Positions 35,910 to 46,380 of a DNA stretch of 64,000 nt are shown here, piece after piece. The first letter of the stretch is position 1. Each line of letters begins with the position of its first letter. The position numbers were made by a program, and so were the translations under genes. Below the pieces are notes generated by a model. It was given only the letters and a program-made list of their open reading frames with translations. It was not told where the DNA came from and made no database searches. This stretch comes from Bradyrhizobium zhanjiangense (lineage in GTDB: Bacteria; Pseudomonadota; Alphaproteobacteria; Rhizobiales; Xanthobacteraceae), in contig NZ_CP022221.1 in assembly GCF_004114935.1 (NCBI RefSeq), positions 5,415,001 to 5,479,000 of the forward strand. Reading direction: 5' to 3'.

Positions 35910-37013
35910 TCAGGGCCGTGCGATCACCCCGCCCGTCATCGGCATCGGCACGCCCGTGGTCGCCGGATAGGACAGCGGCAGGCCCTTCAGTCCGCGGGCG
36001 GCGAGGAAGCCGAAGGCCTGCGCCTCGATGGCGTCGGAGGCCCAGCCGAGCGTTTCGGCGGCCTCGACGGTGGCCGAGCCTACCCGCTCGCGCAGCATCC
36101 GCAGCATGGTGAGGTTGCGAGCCCCGCCGCCGCAGACGATCCAGCTGCGCGGCCGCCGCGGCAGCAATGGAATGACCCGGGCGATCGCCGTCGCGGTAAA
36201 GGCGGTCAGCGTCGCGGCGCCGTCGGCCGGCGGCATGTCGCCGAGCTTCAGCGCAGCAAAATCATTGCGGTCGAGCGACTTTGGCGGCGGAGCTGCAAAG
36301 AACGGCAGCTCCAGTGCGCGCGCGATCCAGGCCTCATCAGCCTTGCCGAGCGCGGCGAATTTTCCTTCGGCATCGAACGCCTGGTTCATGGTGCGGTACA
36401 TGAAGTCGTCGAGCAGCGCATTGCCGGGTCCGGTGTCGCAGGCGATCAGCGTGTCGTTACCGTCGATATAGGTGATGTTGGAGACGCCGCCGATATTGAC
36501 CACGACAATCGGCCCCTCGCGCTCGAGCGAATTGGCCAGCGCCCGATGGTAAACCGGCACGAACGGCGCGCCCTGCCCGCCGGCCTCGACGTCGGCGGCG
36601 CGGAAATCATGCACGACTGGGATATGGATCGCCTTGGCCAGCGCCGGCCCATCGCCGATCTGCACCGTCAACCGCTTTTCGGGCCTGTGCAGCACGGTCT
36701 GGCCGTGGAAGCCGACGATGTCGATGTCCTCCGGCCTCATCCGGTTCTGCGCGACGAAAGTGGCGACCGCCTCGGCATGGGCCCGCGTCACCACGCGCTC
36801 GGCCTCGGCCAGGATCCCCGGCCGAGCATCGCGTTGGGACAGGTGCACGGCCTCGCTCAGCGCCTGGCGCAGCAGGTTGCGCTCAGCGGGACTATAGGGC
36901 CGGTAGCCGGTCGGCCCGAACGCCTTCACCTGCTTACCGTCGGTTTCGATCAGCGCGACATCCACACCGTCCAGCGAGGTGCCGCTCATCAAACCGAGTG
37001 CCGTCAACATCAT
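35910..37013 (-). CDS. anmK: anhydro-N-acetylmuramic acid kinase
   Basis: A 367-residue kinase of the ASKHA fold that opens and phosphorylates 1,6-anhydro-MurNAc during peptidoglycan recycling. The N-terminal signature LMSGTSLDGVDVALIE (8-23) is diagnostic. VNIGGVSNITYI and CDTGPGNALLDD are the ATP-binding and substrate-binding blocks. It is divergent from tyrS. Confidence 0.95.
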   Translation of the reverse strand: MMLTALGLMSGTSLDGVDVALIETDGKQVKAFGPTGYRPYSPAERNLLRQALSEAVHLSQRDARPGILAEAERVVTRAHAEAVATFVAQNRMRPEDIDIVGFHGQTVLHRPEKRLTVQIGDGPALAKAIHIPVVHDFRAADVEAGGQGAPFVPVYHRALANSLEREGPIVVVNIGGVSNITYIDGNDTLIACDTGPGNALLDDFMYRTMNQAFDAEGKFAALGKADEAWIARALELPFFAAPPPKSLDRNDFAALKLGDMPPADGAATLTAFTATAIARVIPLLPRRPRSWIVCGGGARNLTMLRMLRERVGSATVEAAETLGWASDAIEAQAFGFLAARGLKGLPLSYPATTGVPMPMTGGVIARP

Positions 37014-37053
37014 GGATCAGCGTCCTCAAAAGACCTGCCCTGGCATGCCGATC

Positions 37054-37080
37054 TTGTGCCAGAGGGACACATCTTATAAT
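37054..37080 (+). promoter_or_regulatory. candidate promoter of tyrS
   Basis: TATAAT at 37075-37080 is a perfect -10 hexamer, with TTGTGC at 37054-37059 as a weak -35 at 15-bp spacing. This would leave a leader of about 90 nt before the tyrS ATG. The anmK gene runs the other way, so the element could serve only tyrS in this orientation. Confidence 0.35.
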
Positions 37081-37178
37081 GCCACAGCGCCAAGTGGCGG
37101 GTGGCAATCGAGTTCCCATGCAAGACTCTTAAATTGCCCCCAAAACAGTAAACCAAGAATTGTCAGGCACGCCGACAG

Positions 37179-38432
37179 ATGACTGCATTTAAATCGGATT
37201 TCCTCAATACCCTGCAGGAACGTGGATTCATCCACCAGTGCTCCGATTTCGAGGGGCTGGACGCGCTCGCCGCCAAGGGTGAGGCGACCACCTATGTCGG
37301 CTACGATTGCACCGCCCCCTCGCTGCATATCGGCAACTATCTGACCATGATGATGCTGCACTGGCTCCAGCAGTCGGGCAACAAGCCGATCACGCTGATG
37401 GGCGGCGGTACCACGATGGTGGGCGATCCCTCCGGCAAGGACGAGACGCGCGCGATGCGCACCGTCGCCGAGATCGAGGCCAACAAGGCCTCGATCCGCG
37501 GCGTGTTCGCAAAGGTGCTGCGCTATGGCGAGGGCAAGAGCGACGCGGTCATGCTCGACAATGCGGAGTGGCTGACCAAGCTGAACTGGATCGAGATGTT
37601 GCGCGACGTCGGCCGGCATTTCTCGGTCAACCGCATGCTGACCATGGACTCCGTGCGGCTGCGCCTCGAGCGCGAGCAGGAGATGAGCTTCATCGAGTTC
37701 AACTACATGGTCTGCCAGGCCTACGACTTCGTCGAGCTCGCCAAGCGCACCGGCTGCCGTCTCCAGATGGGTGGCTCCGACCAGTGGGGCAACATCATCA
37801 TGGGCGTCGATCTCGGCCGCCGCATGGGCACGCACCAGCTGTTCGCGCTGACGACGCCGCTGCTGACGACCGCGTCAGGGGCCAAGATGGGCAAGACGGC
37901 GCAAGGCGCGGTCTGGCTCAACGCCGACCAGTTCTCGCCGTATGATTTCTGGCAGTACTGGCGCAACACCGAGGATGCCGACGTCGGCAAATTCCTGAAG
38001 CTGTTCACGACGCTGCCGATGGCTGAGATCAAGAAGCTCGAAGCGCTCGGCGGCTCCGAGATCAACGAGGCCAAGAAGGTGCTCGCGACCGAAGCGACCG
38101 CGCTGCTGCACGGTCGCGACGCTGCCAACGAGGCAGCCGAAACTGCGCGCCGCACCTTCGAGGAAGGTGCGCTCGCCGAAACCCTGCCGACGGTGGAAAT
38201 TCCGCGTGGCGAGCTCGATGCAGGTTTCGGCGTGCTCAACGCCTTCGTTAAGGCGGGCTTGGTTGCCTCCAACGGCGAAGCCCGGCGCCAGATCAAGGGC
38301 GGCGGCCTGCGCATCAACGACGCGCCGGTCACCGACGAGAAGATGGCGCTGTCAGGAGCAAATCTGACGCCGGAGGGCGTGATCAAGCTGTCGTTCGGCA
38401 AGAAGAAGCACGTCCTCATCAAGCCTGCATAG
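37179..38432 (+). CDS. tyrS: tyrosyl-tRNA synthetase
   Basis: A class I aminoacyl-tRNA synthetase of 417 residues that charges tRNA-Tyr. The HIGH-equivalent motif is HIGN (50-53) and the KMSKS-equivalent is KMGKT (236-240). The C-terminus has an S4-like RNA-binding domain ([16 protein letters not shown]). The arrangement divergent from anmK is a common one in alphaproteobacteria. Confidence 0.96.
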   Translation: MTAFKSDFLNTLQERGFIHQCSDFEGLDALAAKGEATTYVGYDCTAPSLHIGNYLTMMMLHWLQQSGNKPITLMGGGTTMVGDPSGKDETRAMRTVAEIEANKASIRGVFAKVLRYGEGKSDAVMLDNAEWLTKLNWIEMLRDVGRHFSVNRMLTMDSVRLRLEREQEMSFIEFNYMVCQAYDFVELAKRTGCRLQMGGSDQWGNIIMGVDLGRRMGTHQLFALTTPLLTTASGAKMGKTAQGAVWLNADQFSPYDFWQYWRNTEDADVGKFLKLFTTLPMAEIKKLEALGGSEINEAKKVLATEATALLHGRDAANEAAETARRTFEEGALAETLPTVEIPRGELDAGFGVLNAFVKAGLVASNGEARRQIKGGGLRINDAPVTDEKMALSGANLTPEGVIKLSFGKKKHVLIKPA

Positions 38433-38489
38433 GCGTATGAGCTTTTCGCTGCTTGTCAGGGCGCGCCGAAGCGCGCTCCCTGACCGGCA

Positions 38490-39761
38490 ATGGACCAGAA
38501 CACGCCCAGGGAAACCAACAGGGAAACGAACAGGGATGGCGTTGCGGTAACGCCGCAAGGCGCCGTGCGCATCGCGCTCACCGTGCTCGCGCTCTGCTTC
38601 ACACTGGCTGTGCTGGGCCGCGGGCTCGGCGACAGTTTTACGGTGTTCCTGAAGCCGATCTCCGAGAGCTTCGGCTGGGACCGCGCGCAGATCGTCTCGG
38701 TCTATTCGCTGACCTGGCTCGCCAGCGGTCTCACCGCGCCCTTCGTCGGACGCCTGTTCGATCATTCCGGACCGCGCCTCGTCTATGCGCTCGGGCTGCT
38801 GTTGCTCGGCGCTGCGTTCCTAATCGCGGCGCACGCACAGCACCTGTGGCAATTCCAGCTCTCGGTCGGCCTCTGCGTCGGTATCGGCATTGCCTTCATC
38901 GGCATCGTACCGAACTCGATCCTGCTTGGCCGTTGGTTCGGGCCCCGCCTGCCGACTGCGATGTCGGTGGTCTATTCGGCGATGGGCGGCGGCGTGCTGG
39001 CACTGCTGCCGGCCTCGCAGCTTCTGATCGATCACATCGGCTGGCGCGGCACCTACCAGCTGTTCGGCTTCGCGGCTCTGGGCCTGCTGGTGCCGCTCAT
39101 GCTGCTGCCGTGGCGGCTGTTCGCTGCCGGCTCGCCGCATGTCGTGAAGAAGACCGATCCTGATTTCGTGGACAACGGCTGGACGCTTCTCGGTGCCATG
39201 CGGCACCACGCATTCTGGGCGCTGTTCTCGACCTTCTTCTTCACCGCGGTCGGCATGTATGCGATCGCCGCACAGATCGTGGCCTATCTGATCGACGCCG
39301 GCTTTCCGCCGCTCCAGGCCGCGACCGCCTGGGGCTTCTCCGGCGTCGTGCTGGTGTTCGGCATGTTGGGAGTCTCCGCCCTCGACGGGCTGATCGGGCG
39401 CCGCCCGTCGGTGCTGCTGAGCTACGCGATCTCGATCCTCGGCATCTTCCTGCTCTGGCTCTTGCAGTATGATCCAAACATCATCCTGCTCAGCGGTTTC
39501 GTCGTCTGCTTCGGCAGCATGATGGGCTCGCGCGGCCCGCTGATCAGCGCCACCGCGATGAGAATCTTCCAGGGTAAACGCGTCGGCACCATCTACGGTA
39601 CCATCTCGATCGGCAGCGGCCTCGGCTCGGCATTCGGCTCCTGGAGCGGCGGCCTGATTCATGATGCAACCCACGGCTACAATGCAGTGCTCGCCTTCGC
39701 ACTTGCGAGCGTGGTGCTCGGGATGATTCCGTTCCTGGTTGTGCCCGCCTTGCGGCGGTAG
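38490..39761 (+). CDS. MFS transporter
   Basis: A 423-residue protein with 12 hydrophobic segments. GLTAPFVGRLFDHSGPRLVYALG (about 75-97) is the loop 2-3 motif of the major facilitator superfamily. The family members closest in style are monocarboxylate-type transporters (OFA or related). The substrate is not predicted. A 50-residue hydrophilic loop around residues 205-235 separates the two bundles. Confidence 0.87.
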   Translation: MDQNTPRETNRETNRDGVAVTPQGAVRIALTVLALCFTLAVLGRGLGDSFTVFLKPISESFGWDRAQIVSVYSLTWLASGLTAPFVGRLFDHSGPRLVYALGLLLLGAAFLIAAHAQHLWQFQLSVGLCVGIGIAFIGIVPNSILLGRWFGPRLPTAMSVVYSAMGGGVLALLPASQLLIDHIGWRGTYQLFGFAALGLLVPLMLLPWRLFAAGSPHVVKKTDPDFVDNGWTLLGAMRHHAFWALFSTFFFTAVGMYAIAAQIVAYLIDAGFPPLQAATAWGFSGVVLVFGMLGVSALDGLIGRRPSVLLSYAISILGIFLLWLLQYDPNIILLSGFVVCFGSMMGSRGPLISATAMRIFQGKRVGTIYGTISIGSGLGSAFGSWSGGLIHDATHGYNAVLAFALASVVLGMIPFLVVPALRR

Positions 39762-39982
39762 GTTTCTCAGGGGTAACTTGAGTTCATTGGCGTCACCGGA
39801 CAATTACGGGTGGGCATGACGCAAACACGAGCAAATAATTCGGATCGAACGCGAGCCTGCGGTGTTTTGTCTGACATGACGAAAATGTCAGAGCGGAATT
39901 CATCCTGGGTGGCTTGCGAGGCCGAACCGAATGCGGTCCAAGTCGCAGCATTGGGTCACAGCATTGGATGGAGGGCAAACCA

Positions 39983-40420
39983 ATGAACTTTCCTTATCTC
40001 ACCCGCTTTGAACCGGTTCTCCTGAGCCTGTTCCGCTTCATCACCGGCCTGTTGCTGTTCCAGTACGGTATCGCCAAGCTGTTCAAGTTTCCGGTGCTCC
40101 CGTACTTCGCGAACATCCCGCCGATCATCTACGCGGCCGGTACGCTCGAGCTTGTGCTCGGAGCGCTCCTGATGCTCGGCCTGTTTACCCGCCTCTCGGC
40201 TTTCATTCTCTCGGGTGAAATGGCCTTCGCCTACTTCATGGGCCACATGTTCAAGGGCGAAGCGCCGGTGTTCCTGCCGCTGCTCAACGGCGGCACCGCC
40301 GCGATCCTGTTCTGCTTCGCCTGTCTCTACCTCTCGGCAGCCGGCGGCGGCACGGTCAGCGTCGATGCGGCGATGGGCAAGGAAAGCGAATCGACCGGCG
40401 GCGCCTACGCGCGGCGCTGA
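39983..40420 (+). CDS. DoxX family membrane protein
   Basis: From the ATG at 39983 the protein has 145 residues, with GGAGGG (39970-39975) at a good distance. Four transmembrane helices; the LRFITGLLLFQYGIAKLFKFP-type N-terminus and GTLELVLGALLMLGLFTRLSAF are the DoxX hallmarks. Family proteins are linked to membrane redox or thiol stress processes; the role here is unknown. Confidence 0.88.
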   Translation: MNFPYLTRFEPVLLSLFRFITGLLLFQYGIAKLFKFPVLPYFANIPPIIYAAGTLELVLGALLMLGLFTRLSAFILSGEMAFAYFMGHMFKGEAPVFLPLLNGGTAAILFCFACLYLSAAGGGTVSVDAAMGKESESTGGAYARR

Positions 40421-40475
40421 CCCGCGCAATTGGCGTGCAAGTAACGGATGGCGCCGGCAGCTTCGCCGGTGTCAT

Positions 40476-40562
40476 CTACCGCGAGCCCAGCACGTTCCAG
40501 ATCAGGACGAGGGCCGCCACGAGCAGCACGGACATGATGATGCGGTGAACGAATCGATTCAT
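40476..40562 (-). CDS. 28-residue single-pass membrane miniprotein
   Basis: The reverse strand from the ATG at 40562 encodes MNRFVHRIIMSVLLVAALVL and eight more residues ending GSR before a TAG at 40476. It has a basic N-terminus and one hydrophobic helix, as in small inner-membrane regulatory peptides. It sits alone between the DoxX and chemotaxis genes. It is below the size limit of most gene finders. Function unknown. Confidence 0.5.
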   Translation of the reverse strand: MNRFVHRIIMSVLLVAALVLIWNVLGSR

Positions 40563-40770
40563 CGCCGTCCCGGCCAGACTCGGTCACAACCAAAATCCAG
40601 CATCAATCCTCTCCGCGATCTGACGCGCCATGCGCAGGCGAAGCGCGTTGCGCCTGCACATTTGCGCATGCGGCCGCGTGCGCGGCAGCGCGTCGCACGC
40701 GTCCGTTCATGATTGGTAAGAACTTCATGCTACCGACGCGTGCAATAACAACCATTCCATAGGGGCCGCG
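40563..40770. other. region before the chemotaxis receptor gene
   Basis: A 208-bp stretch with no convincing gene. It should carry the promoter of the chemotaxis receptor and, on the other strand, that of the miniprotein. Nothing more is clear. Confidence 0.3.
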
Positions 40771-42460
40771 ATGCAGCTGCTGAGTCATCGCAAGATCCGC
40801 ACCAAGCTCGCCAGCATGGTCTGCCTCGCGGCGCTTACGGTCACGGCCATCATTGGGGTATCGGCCGTGCTCAGCAAGAGCCGCATGATGGAGGACCGCG
40901 TCCAGCAGATGCGGACCGCGGTGGAGCTCCTCTATAACTACGCGCAATCGCTCCAGGACGAGGTGACGGCCGGCAAGCTCACGCAAGCCGAGGCCAAAAG
41001 CTCGTTCCACCAGCGCGGCCGACGCATGAGCTTCAATGGCGGCCAGGGCTACCCGGTGGTCTATAATCAGGACACCTCCCTGGTCGTGAATGGCGCCAAT
41101 CAGCAGCTCGAAGGCAAGATCACCGGCGCCAAGGATTCCAACGGCTTGCTGATCGCCGACGCCATCATCAAGGCCGGCAGCGAGACCGCGCAGGGCGGCG
41201 TGACCTCGTATCTCTATCCCCGCCCCGGCCAGACCGAGCCGGTCCGCAAGACCGTGTTCGCGCGCAAATTCGCGCCCTGGAACGTGACGATCAGCTACGG
41301 ACTCTATGTCGACGACATCGACGCCGACGTGCGCGCGCTGACGCTGGAGCTGGCCGCCGTCGGCATCGGCCTGATGCTGCTGATGGCGACGCTGTCCTGG
41401 CTGATCGCCCGTGCTCGGCGCGCTCGACCGCCAGAAGAACCGCATGCAGGAGATTTCCGAAGGTGCCATCGACAAGGTGGTCGAGGAGACCGGCCGCGGC
41501 GACGAGATCGGCCGCATGGCCGAGACGCTCGAAGTGCTGCGGCAAACCGCGCTGACGGCACGCACCCTGGAAGCTGAGCAGGTCGCCACCAAGGCCCGCA
41601 GCGAGCAGGAGAAGCGCGATGCCTTGATCGCGCTTGCCGACCGCTTCGATGCCTCCGTCGGCCAGCTCGTCGGCCTGATGGCTTCGGGCTCCGGCGAACT
41701 CGAGGCCACCGCCAAGTCGATGTCGTCCACCGCCGAAGGCACCAACCGCCGCGCTGCCGTGGTCGGCTCGGCCGCCACCGAGGCCAGCCAGCGCGTCCAG
41801 ACGGTTGCGGCTGCCGCCGAAGAGCTCTCCTCCTCGATCACCGAGATCAGCCGTCAGGTCGCGCAGTCTGCCGAGGTCACCGGACGCGCGGTGGACAGTG
41901 CCCGCCGCACCGACACCATCGTGCGCGCGCTGTCCGATGGTGCCCAGCAGATCGAGCATGTCGCCGAGCTGATCTCCAGCATCGCGGCACAGACCAATCT
42001 GCTCGCGCTCAACGCCACCATCGAGGCCGCACGCGCGGGCGAAGCCGGTCGCGGCTTCGCCGTCGTCGCATCCGAGGTGAAGTCGCTCGCGAGCCAGACC
42101 GCGGAAGCCACCCGCGAGATCGGCGACAAGATCGCCCAGATCCAGGGCGCGACCAAGGAAGCGGTGGAGGCGATCGGCGGCATCACCGCCACCATCGAGG
42201 AGGTCAGCCGCATCGCCACCTCGATAGGCGCTGCCATCGAGGAGCAAGGCGCCGCCACCGCCGAGATAGCCCGTAGCGTCTCGCAGACCGCGGAGGCGAC
42301 CAAGGAGGTCACCACCAATATCGGCGGCGTCAGCACGGCTGCGAACGGGACCGGCAATGCCGCCGGCATGGTGCTCGCGGCGGCCTCGAGCCTCTCCAAG
42401 CAGGCCGAACAGCTCTCCGGCGAAGTCGGCACGTTCCTGGCCGGCGTGCGCGCGGCGTAG
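40771..42460 (+). pseudogene. methyl-accepting chemotaxis protein, frameshifted
   Basis: The two parts of one receptor are in different frames. Frame 1 (40771 to stop at 41577) gives a transmembrane segment (about 14-34), a periplasmic Cache-type sensor (about 40-185) and a second transmembrane segment ending WLIARA near residue 214. Frame 2, from about 41411 to 42460, gives HAMP ([17 protein letters not shown]) and the signalling domain with the conserved hairpin tip [20 protein letters not shown]. The joined length of about 563 residues is normal. The shift lies within 41404-41416, at the membrane/HAMP junction. It equals a net +1 (one extra or two missing bases). There is no ribosome site at the GTG of 41411. 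Either a real mutation or a sequencing error. Confidence 0.85.
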
Positions 42461-42513
42461 GCGACGGGGCGTAGTCCAGAGCAGGCGATCGATTGAGCCG
42501 CGGGTTTCTTAAA

Positions 42514-42628
42514 CCTCTCCCGCTTGCGGGAGAGGTCGGCGCGAAGCGCCGGGTGAGGGCTTCTCCTCATTGGGAATCTCGCTGCGGAGACACCCTCTCC
42601 CCAGCCCTCTCCCGCAAGCGGGAGAGGG
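42514..42628. repeat. intergenic palindromic repeat, CCTCTCCCGCTTGCGGGAGAGG
   Basis: A hairpin at 42514-42535 (CCTCTCCCGC / GCGGGAGAGG) and a second at 42605-42628 (CCCTCTCCCGC / GCGGGAGAGGG) bound a 115-bp element between the convergent chemotaxis and AsmA-like genes. A typical rhizobial intergenic repeat, possibly a two-way terminator. Confidence 0.75.
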
Positions 42629-42666
42629 AGCGCACCTTATGTCGTGTGGCTGTAATCGAACCGCTT

Positions 42667-45600
42667 CTATCGCCGCGCGAGGCTGCAGCCGCTCGACAGC
42701 TGGCGCGTCGATCCGGTCGAGCCGTCGTTCGACTGCGACGGGAATTCGTCGAACGGCGAGTTCTGCTTGCCGGTGTTGAATTCGAAGATCTTGCGGAACA
42801 GGCCCGGTGCCATCGCCGAGATCGGATTGACGCGCATCACGGGCGCGGCCGGCGTGCCGACAACCTCGTAGGTCACGCCGATCAGCCCCTCGTTGTTGCC
42901 GCCGCCGAGGAAGATGCCGAACAGCGGGATCTGGCCGAAGATGTTGTTGACGCCATACATCGGCACGAAGGTGCCGCTCATGCAGACCTGGTTGCCGGGA
43001 TAGTCGATCGAGCCCTCGATAGTGGCGCCGATCATCGGTCCCTTGACCACGCCGTCGCGGATCGTGAGCGCGCCGTTCTGCCGTGTGAACTCGGCGCGGA
43101 GCGCGCTGAAGGAGACGCCGTTGCCGGTGCCGTTGGGCGCGCCGGCAGCGACGCGTTCGAGCTGCGCCTCGCCCTTCACCGTGAAGTCGCGCACGTTGAT
43201 GAGACCCTCGCGCGACGTGTTCGGCTCGGACGTCGGCGGCTCCATCGCCACCACCATCTGGCCGCCAACCGCCTTGGTGTAGGTGTCGGTGAAGCGCAGC
43301 AGCGCGCCGGCGTCGTTGGTCTGGAGGTAGATCACCTCGCGATTGCCTTGCGCGCGGCCGCCGCGCAGGTCGGCCGCAACAGGCGTATCGCGACCGATCT
43401 TGCCGCTCAGCGTAAATGCTTTGATGGCGCCATTGCGTTTCGACATCTTCGCGTCGACGCTGCGCATCGCCTCGCCGTTGAAGCCCGCGACGGCGCCGAG
43501 CTTCACGTCGATGTCGAAATCGACGTTCTTCATCTTGTTCTTGCCGTCGTCCTTGGAATTGCCTGAGATCGCCGACTTCAGAAAGCCGCGGCCGTCAAAG
43601 ACGTCGCCGCGCATGGTGCCGCGTAGCACGCCGTCCTGACCGCGCTCGGCCTTCAATGAGGTCTTGTCGCCGTCAGTCGGCGAATAGGTTGGGAAATTCA
43701 CGTTCATGAGGTCGCCGTTCGCATCGACCTCGAGCGAGCCCTTGATCGAGGCGCCGCCGCCTTCGATGACGATATCTTCCAGGCGCGTCGATTGCGCCGT
43801 CGGCACCACCTTGAAGCTGGCTTTCCCCGACTTGCCCGGCAGCTTGACCCAGCCGGGCAGGATGTTGTCGAGTTTGACCGAGGTCAGGTCAGCCTCGACG
43901 CCGAGCTTCGTGGTCTGGTCCGCGCCGCTCGCGATCTTGCCCGACAGCTTGATCGGCAACGATCCGCTGACGGCGGGGCTCAGATCGAATCCGAGACGCG
44001 CGCGGCTGGCATCGTCTAGCGTCGCCTGCAATCTGACGTCCGCATCGCCTTCAGTCGGCTTGCGATAATCGATCGAGGCAGCTTGTCCGTTGATCTTGAC
44101 GTCGCCCTTGACCTGATAGCCCTGGTTGCTCGCGACGATCTTGAGGTTGTTGGCCTCAAGCTTCTGGTTCATCACCAGCTTGTCGGCGGCAAAGCCGTTG
44201 AGATCGGCGGTCACGGCATAGGTGGTGTCGGCCTTGGTCAGCTCGCCCTTGACCGGCATGCCGAGCTGGATATTCGCCGAGAACGTCCCCTTGCTGGTGT
44301 TGGGATCGACGACGGTCGACGATAGATCGCTCAGGCGATCATTGGCGAGCATTTCGGCCGCAGCGGGAACGGGTCCCTCGACGCGGAACTTCGTGCGCGA
44401 CGGCGACGGCTTGGGCGCCATGTCCGGCACTTCGAAGGTGAAGTCGGAGATCGTGATCTTGCGGCCGGCGGGGGTATCGGCAATGCCCTGGGCGATATTC
44501 ACGGTCGCGGTGCGCCCGGTCACCCGCGCCTTCAGATCGGCATCGTGCACAACCGGCATACCGTCCACGGGACGGACTGCGACGCCGCTGGCGACGATGT
44601 TGACCGACAGGCCGTCGTCGGGAATCGGCGGGCCCTTGCGCGGCAGGTTCTTCGTCGGCGAATTGATGCCGATCTCGATGCGCTGGAGCGTGCCACGCTC
44701 GATCCGCTCGATCACCCATTCACGCAGCTCGGGAACGATCAATGTGGGCCACATCCGCTTCAGCGCGGAGGCCGACATCGGCGTTCCCGCAAAGCCGAGC
44801 GTCAGCCGCGGCTCACCGGAATAGTCGATGGCACCGGTGCCGGCGACGCCGATCTCGCCATTGCTGATATCGGCCTGCGTCAGCAAGAGACGCTTGTGGT
44901 CGGTGTCGAAACGGAAGCCGATCGCAATCCGGTTGAAGACGAGCGGCGGCTCGTTGTCGATGCCACCCAGCAGGATCGAGCCGCCACTGAAGCCGAGCTG
45001 CCAATCATTGGTAGCGCCGTTCGGTGGCTCGAGATGCCCCAGCAGCGTCAGGCGGTTGGCGCCAGAGAGAACCTTGAACGGTGCGACCAGCACCCGCCGG
45101 TTCGCGTCCCACTCGACGTTGATCTCGGCCTGATCGATCGCCATCGGATAATCGGGCGTGTCGGTATCGATGATGTTGCCGGCGCCGACCGCGATCTTGC
45201 CACGGAAGAAGGTCGGCACGCCGTCGCGGCCGAGCTCGCCTTTCAGCTCGCCCGTCAGCGGCAGGTCAGCGGTATAGGTGAGATCCTTGACCCGCAGCGC
45301 CAACAGGATGTTGGAGGTCGAGACCTTGTCGGCGCGGATATCGACCGAGCGCACGCCGTTCTCGACCGGCCCGATCGTGGCGCGCAGCATCCACGGACGC
45401 GCGCCCTCCTCGCCGAGGCTAAGCGTAACGCCGCCACGGCTCGGCCGGCGCAGGCTCAGCGTGATGTTCTCGAACGACCATTTGCTACCACGCTGCTGGT
45501 CGTCGACGATCAGATTGCCGTTCTTCAGACCGATCTCGTTGAGGTTCTGACCGTCGAGGCCGGTCATGCTCAGACTGTCGAGCCAGTCGAGGCCCTGCAG

Positions 45601-46380
45601 AATTCCGCTCTGTGCGGTCGCCTGAGGCGCGGCCTGGGACGCGTCCGGGCTCGCAGGCTGAGTGGCGAATGGCGGCGGTGGGACGCCATTGCGCGGGAAT
45701 GTCGGCGGCAGGCCCGCCTCTTTCTTGGAGGCCACGCCGGTAGCCAGCGGCTTTGCGGTGTCGCCGGCCGAGACCGTGACGGTGCCGTCAGGCGCGATGC
45801 GGATCGCAAGCTCGGCATCGACGAGATTGAGGCTTTCGGCGCGCAGATGCCCCATCAGGAGACCCGCACCCGATAGCTTCACCTCGGCCTTCGGCGCACT
45901 GGCGACAATGGCGTGATCGCGGTCGCGGACGATGATGTCACGGATGCGGACGGCGATACGGACCCGCCCCGCCCGCTCGATCTGCGTGCCGCCCACCTCC
46001 ACGGTGTTGCCGTGGCCGATATTGTCCTCGATGGCGGCTGCCAGCCATGGCGTTGCAATGTCGAGATTGATGGGACCCGCGCCGAGCCGCCACCACAGCG
46101 CGCCGAAACAGCCGACGAAAATGACGATGAGGGCACTGACGACAATGGCAAAGCGCATCAGCCATCGACCGCCGCCCAGCCAGCGGTGCAACGACCTGAA
46201 TCCGTCACCGAAACGATGGAAGCCCGAATTGGAGCGCGACAGCAGCCGGCGCGCGCGATGGCCCGCCGCCTCCTCCTGATCCGGATCCCAATCGGCGTCG
46301 TCCCATTCCTGCGGCTGTGGTTGACCGCCGCGCCGATCGAAGTCCCGGTTGTAGTCCTGGGGCGACTTATTCCTTGCCAT
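42667..46380 (-). CDS. AsmA-like DUF3971 giant envelope protein
   Basis: From the ATG at 46380 (MARNKSPQDYNRDF) the protein has 1237 residues; an open frame reaching 46503 would add 41. A charged cytoplasmic tail of about 70 residues is followed by one transmembrane helix (MRFAIVVSALIVIFVGCFG). The rest is a long periplasmic chain of beta-rich repeats with a DUF3971 region and an AsmA-like C-terminus (VSFSALRAEFTRQNGALTIRDG). This is the YhdP/TamB/AsmA bridge-protein group, which form hydrophobic grooves for phospholipid transport to the outer membrane. The C-terminus has a short Ser/Gln tail. Confidence 0.85.
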   Translation of the reverse strand: MARNKSPQDYNRDFDRRGGQPQPQEWDDADWDPDQEEAAGHRARRLLSRSNSGFHRFGDGFRSLHRWLGGGRWLMRFAIVVSALIVIFVGCFGALWWRLGAGPINLDIATPWLAAAIEDNIGHGNTVEVGGTQIERAGRVRIAVRIRDIIVRDRDHAIVASAPKAEVKLSGAGLLMGHLRAESLNLVDAELAIRIAPDGTVTVSAGDTAKPLATGVASKKEAGLPPTFPRNGVPPPPFATQPASPDASQAAPQATAQSGILQGLDWLDSLSMTGLDGQNLNEIGLKNGNLIVDDQQRGSKWSFENITLSLRRPSRGGVTLSLGEEGARPWMLRATIGPVENGVRSVDIRADKVSTSNILLALRVKDLTYTADLPLTGELKGELGRDGVPTFFRGKIAVGAGNIIDTDTPDYPMAIDQAEINVEWDANRRVLVAPFKVLSGANRLTLLGHLEPPNGATNDWQLGFSGGSILLGGIDNEPPLVFNRIAIGFRFDTDHKRLLLTQADISNGEIGVAGTGAIDYSGEPRLTLGFAGTPMSASALKRMWPTLIVPELREWVIERIERGTLQRIEIGINSPTKNLPRKGPPIPDDGLSVNIVASGVAVRPVDGMPVVHDADLKARVTGRTATVNIAQGIADTPAGRKITISDFTFEVPDMAPKPSPSRTKFRVEGPVPAAAEMLANDRLSDLSSTVVDPNTSKGTFSANIQLGMPVKGELTKADTTYAVTADLNGFAADKLVMNQKLEANNLKIVASNQGYQVKGDVKINGQAASIDYRKPTEGDADVRLQATLDDASRARLGFDLSPAVSGSLPIKLSGKIASGADQTTKLGVEADLTSVKLDNILPGWVKLPGKSGKASFKVVPTAQSTRLEDIVIEGGGASIKGSLEVDANGDLMNVNFPTYSPTDGDKTSLKAERGQDGVLRGTMRGDVFDGRGFLKSAISGNSKDDGKNKMKNVDFDIDVKLGAVAGFNGEAMRSVDAKMSKRNGAIKAFTLSGKIGRDTPVAADLRGGRAQGNREVIYLQTNDAGALLRFTDTYTKAVGGQMVVAMEPPTSEPNTSREGLINVRDFTVKGEAQLERVAAGAPNGTGNGVSFSALRAEFTRQNGALTIRDGVVKGPMIGATIEGSIDYPGNQVCMSGTFVPMYGVNNIFGQIPLFGIFLGGGNNEGLIGVTYEVVGTPAAPVMRVNPISAMAPGLFRKIFEFNTGKQNSPFDEFPSQSNDGSTGSTRQLSSGCSLARR

